Assembly: GCA_014379485.1 (NCBI GenBank)
Contig: JACMLS010000965.1
Span: 1 to 6,626, forward strand
DNA from: Bacteroidia bacterium
GTDB lineage: Bacteria > Bacteroidota > Bacteroidia > B-17B0 > Aurantibacillaceae
Direction of reading: 5' to 3'
Length of the DNA: 6,626 nucleotides
The notes beneath the pieces are model-generated. The model had not been told where the DNA came from. It did not search any database and saw only the letters and a program-made list of their open reading frames with translations. This document shows positions 5,799 to 6,626 of the stretch, piece after piece. How positions within the stretch are numbered: the stretch's first letter is position 1; each line of letters starts with the position of its first letter. The translations under genes were made by a program, and so were the position numbers.

Positions 5799-6572
5799 CT
5801 ATGCGAGTTTCTTTCTCCGGTATTCAGCCACAAGAATTGAAGTAGCAATGGCTGCGTTTAAAGACTCAGGCGCTTTTTTGCTGAAAGATGGAATACTCAC
5901 TGTTTTACTGATGAGCTCTTTATTTTTTTCTGAAATTCCATTTGCTTCGTTGCCAATGATCAGGATTCCAGGCTCCCACTCTTTTAATCCGAAAACGTTT
6001 TCGCCCTCTGTAAATGCACCGTAAACGGGCAATTCTATTCCCACAGAAGAACAATTTCTTAAAACATCCTCCAGTTCCTCATAAAACACATTTACCCTTA
6101 AAAAAGAGCCCATACTTGCCTGTATGGTTTTTGAATTGTAAAGTTCTGTGCAATCACGGGAGCAAAAAACGCTCTGAACACCAAACCAATCACAAACCCT
6201 TATAATAGTTCCAAGGTTTCCCGGATCGCGGATCCCATCAAGATATAACACAAGGTCGCCTTTTAATTTTTTGTGATCAGGATTTTGTGCTGGGATCTTA
6301 CAAAGCAGAAAAGCATCGTCAGGCTGGCTCAGTGCAGAAATTTTTTTTAACTCTTCGCTGCTGATTGCTGTGGTTTTAATGTTTCTGTCCCCAATATGAG
6401 AAGCATGCCCGTTCAGAAAACTTTCTGATGCGAGAATCTCAATAATTTCCCAATCTGATGCCAGGATTTCACTTACGGTCTTTTTGCCCTCTGCAATAAA
6501 AATCCCCTCAGTTTCCCTGTTTTTTTTAAGGTGCAGGCTCTGAATGAATTTAGTATGGTTTTTGCTCAGCAT
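5799..6572 (-). CDS. SpoU/TrmH-family RNA 2'-O-methyltransferase
   Basis: This 257-residue cytoplasmic enzyme transfers methyl from SAM to a ribose 2'-OH in rRNA or tRNA. An N-terminal substrate-binding domain (about 1-100) begins MLSKNHTKFIQSLHLKKNRE, typical of RlmB/MRM3-like members. The C-terminal SPOUT (trefoil-knot) domain shows all three SpoU motifs. Motif 1 is DGIRDPGNLGTIIR (112-125) with Asn119 and the catalytic-type Arg125. Motif 2 is IIGNEANGIS (205-214) with Glu209 and Ala where Gly is most common. Motif 3 is SLNAAIATSIL (236-246 region) with Ser237 and Asn239. The length fits the family. The target nucleotide cannot be assigned, so no rlmB or trmH symbol is given. The ATG at 6572-6570 is preceded by an A/T-rich leader; no clear TAnnTTTG box is seen on this strand. 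The gene converges with the peptidase gene on one side and may be divergent from a gene at the right edge. Confidence 0.93.
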   Translation of the reverse strand: MLSKNHTKFIQSLHLKKNRETEGIFIAEGKKTVSEILASDWEIIEILASESFLNGHASHIGDRNIKTTAISSEELKKISALSQPDDAFLLCKIPAQNPDHKKLKGDLVLYLDGIRDPGNLGTIIRVCDWFGVQSVFCSRDCTELYNSKTIQASMGSFLRVNVFYEELEDVLRNCSSVGIELPVYGAFTEGENVFGLKEWEPGILIIGNEANGISEKNKELISKTVSIPSFSKKAPESLNAAIATSILVAEYRRKKLA

Positions 6573-6587
6573 TTACTTAAAAACCTG

Positions 6588-6595
6588 TATTTTTG
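6588..6595 (+). promoter_or_regulatory. Candidate -7 promoter element for a rightward gene (TATTTTTG)
   Basis: TATTTTTG on the plus strand fits TAnnTTTG. A TTG lies 23 nt upstream (6562-6564), slightly farther than the usual spacing of about 19-21. Six bases downstream is a GTG (6602), the same distance as between the propeller gene's box and its ATG. The box would drive a gene beyond the window, divergent from the RNA methyltransferase. Confidence 0.4.
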
Positions 6596-6601
6596 GTGAT
6601 T

Positions 6602-6626
6602 GTGAGAATTTTGTCTGTAAATAGGT
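6602..6626 (+). CDS. Possible start of a rightward gene, partial
   Basis: From GTG at 6602 the frame reads MRILSVNR and is open to the window edge. Only eight codons are visible, so no function can be assigned; the residues could begin a signal peptide. Support comes from the promoter-like box six bases upstream and from the divergent position next to the RNA methyltransferase gene. Eight open codons are expected by chance, so this stays tentative. Confidence 0.3.

Noticed and set aside
1..6626. CRISPR arrays, tRNA or rRNA genes, insertion sequences, toxin-antitoxin or phage-defence genes
   Set aside because: No regular spaced repeats of CRISPR size, cloverleaf, transposase motif or defence-type domain was seen on either strand. 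The genes are housekeeping, transport and exported-protein types.

Overview
The window looks like a chromosomal segment of a member of the Bacteroidota, probably a low-GC Flavobacteriia/Sphingobacteriia-type lineage. The evidence is AT-rich intergenic DNA, gene starts preceded by A/T-rich leaders with no Shine-Dalgarno sequence, several matches to the Bacteroidota -7 promoter element TAnnTTTG, short signal peptides ending in 'FSQ', and protein types typical of the phylum. I cannot name a genus from the sequence alone.

Layout. The left half is a minus-strand run. It holds the N-terminus of an O-methyltransferase cut by the window edge (1-148), an HD-domain CCA-adding tRNA nucleotidyltransferase (276-1694, GTG start) and a 12-helix MFS exporter of the MFS_3/EntS-like type (1817-3097). 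A long hairpin followed by a T-rich stretch (1737-1806) separates the MFS gene from cca. A divergent promoter region (3098-3242) then leads into two plus-strand genes for exported proteins: a PD40/TolB-like beta-propeller (3243-4286) and an M28 zinc peptidase with a C-terminal PDZ domain (4454-5698). A short convergent spacer with an 18-bp perfect palindrome (5769-5786) precedes a minus-strand SpoU/TrmH-family RNA 2'-O-methyltransferase (5799-6572). A further plus-strand gene may start at the right edge (about 6602).

How the genes relate. Two genes serve stable RNA (CCA-end synthesis; ribose methylation of rRNA or tRNA). The propeller and the peptidase are both exported and adjacent, and probably act in the periplasm or on the cell surface in peptide or protein processing. 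The MFS protein is an inner-membrane exporter of unknown substrate, and nothing nearby identifies it.

The coding content is ordinary. The most unusual structure is intergenic. A pair of AGATATAAGAC boxes with a 15-nt period occurs in two separate spacers, about 4.1 kb apart and on opposite strands. The long terminator-like hairpin, the 18-bp palindrome and promoter elements that almost abut start codons (suggesting leaderless mRNAs) are also worth checking. I found no CRISPR array, tRNA, rRNA, insertion sequence or clear defence system. No gap between genes exceeds 300 bases.
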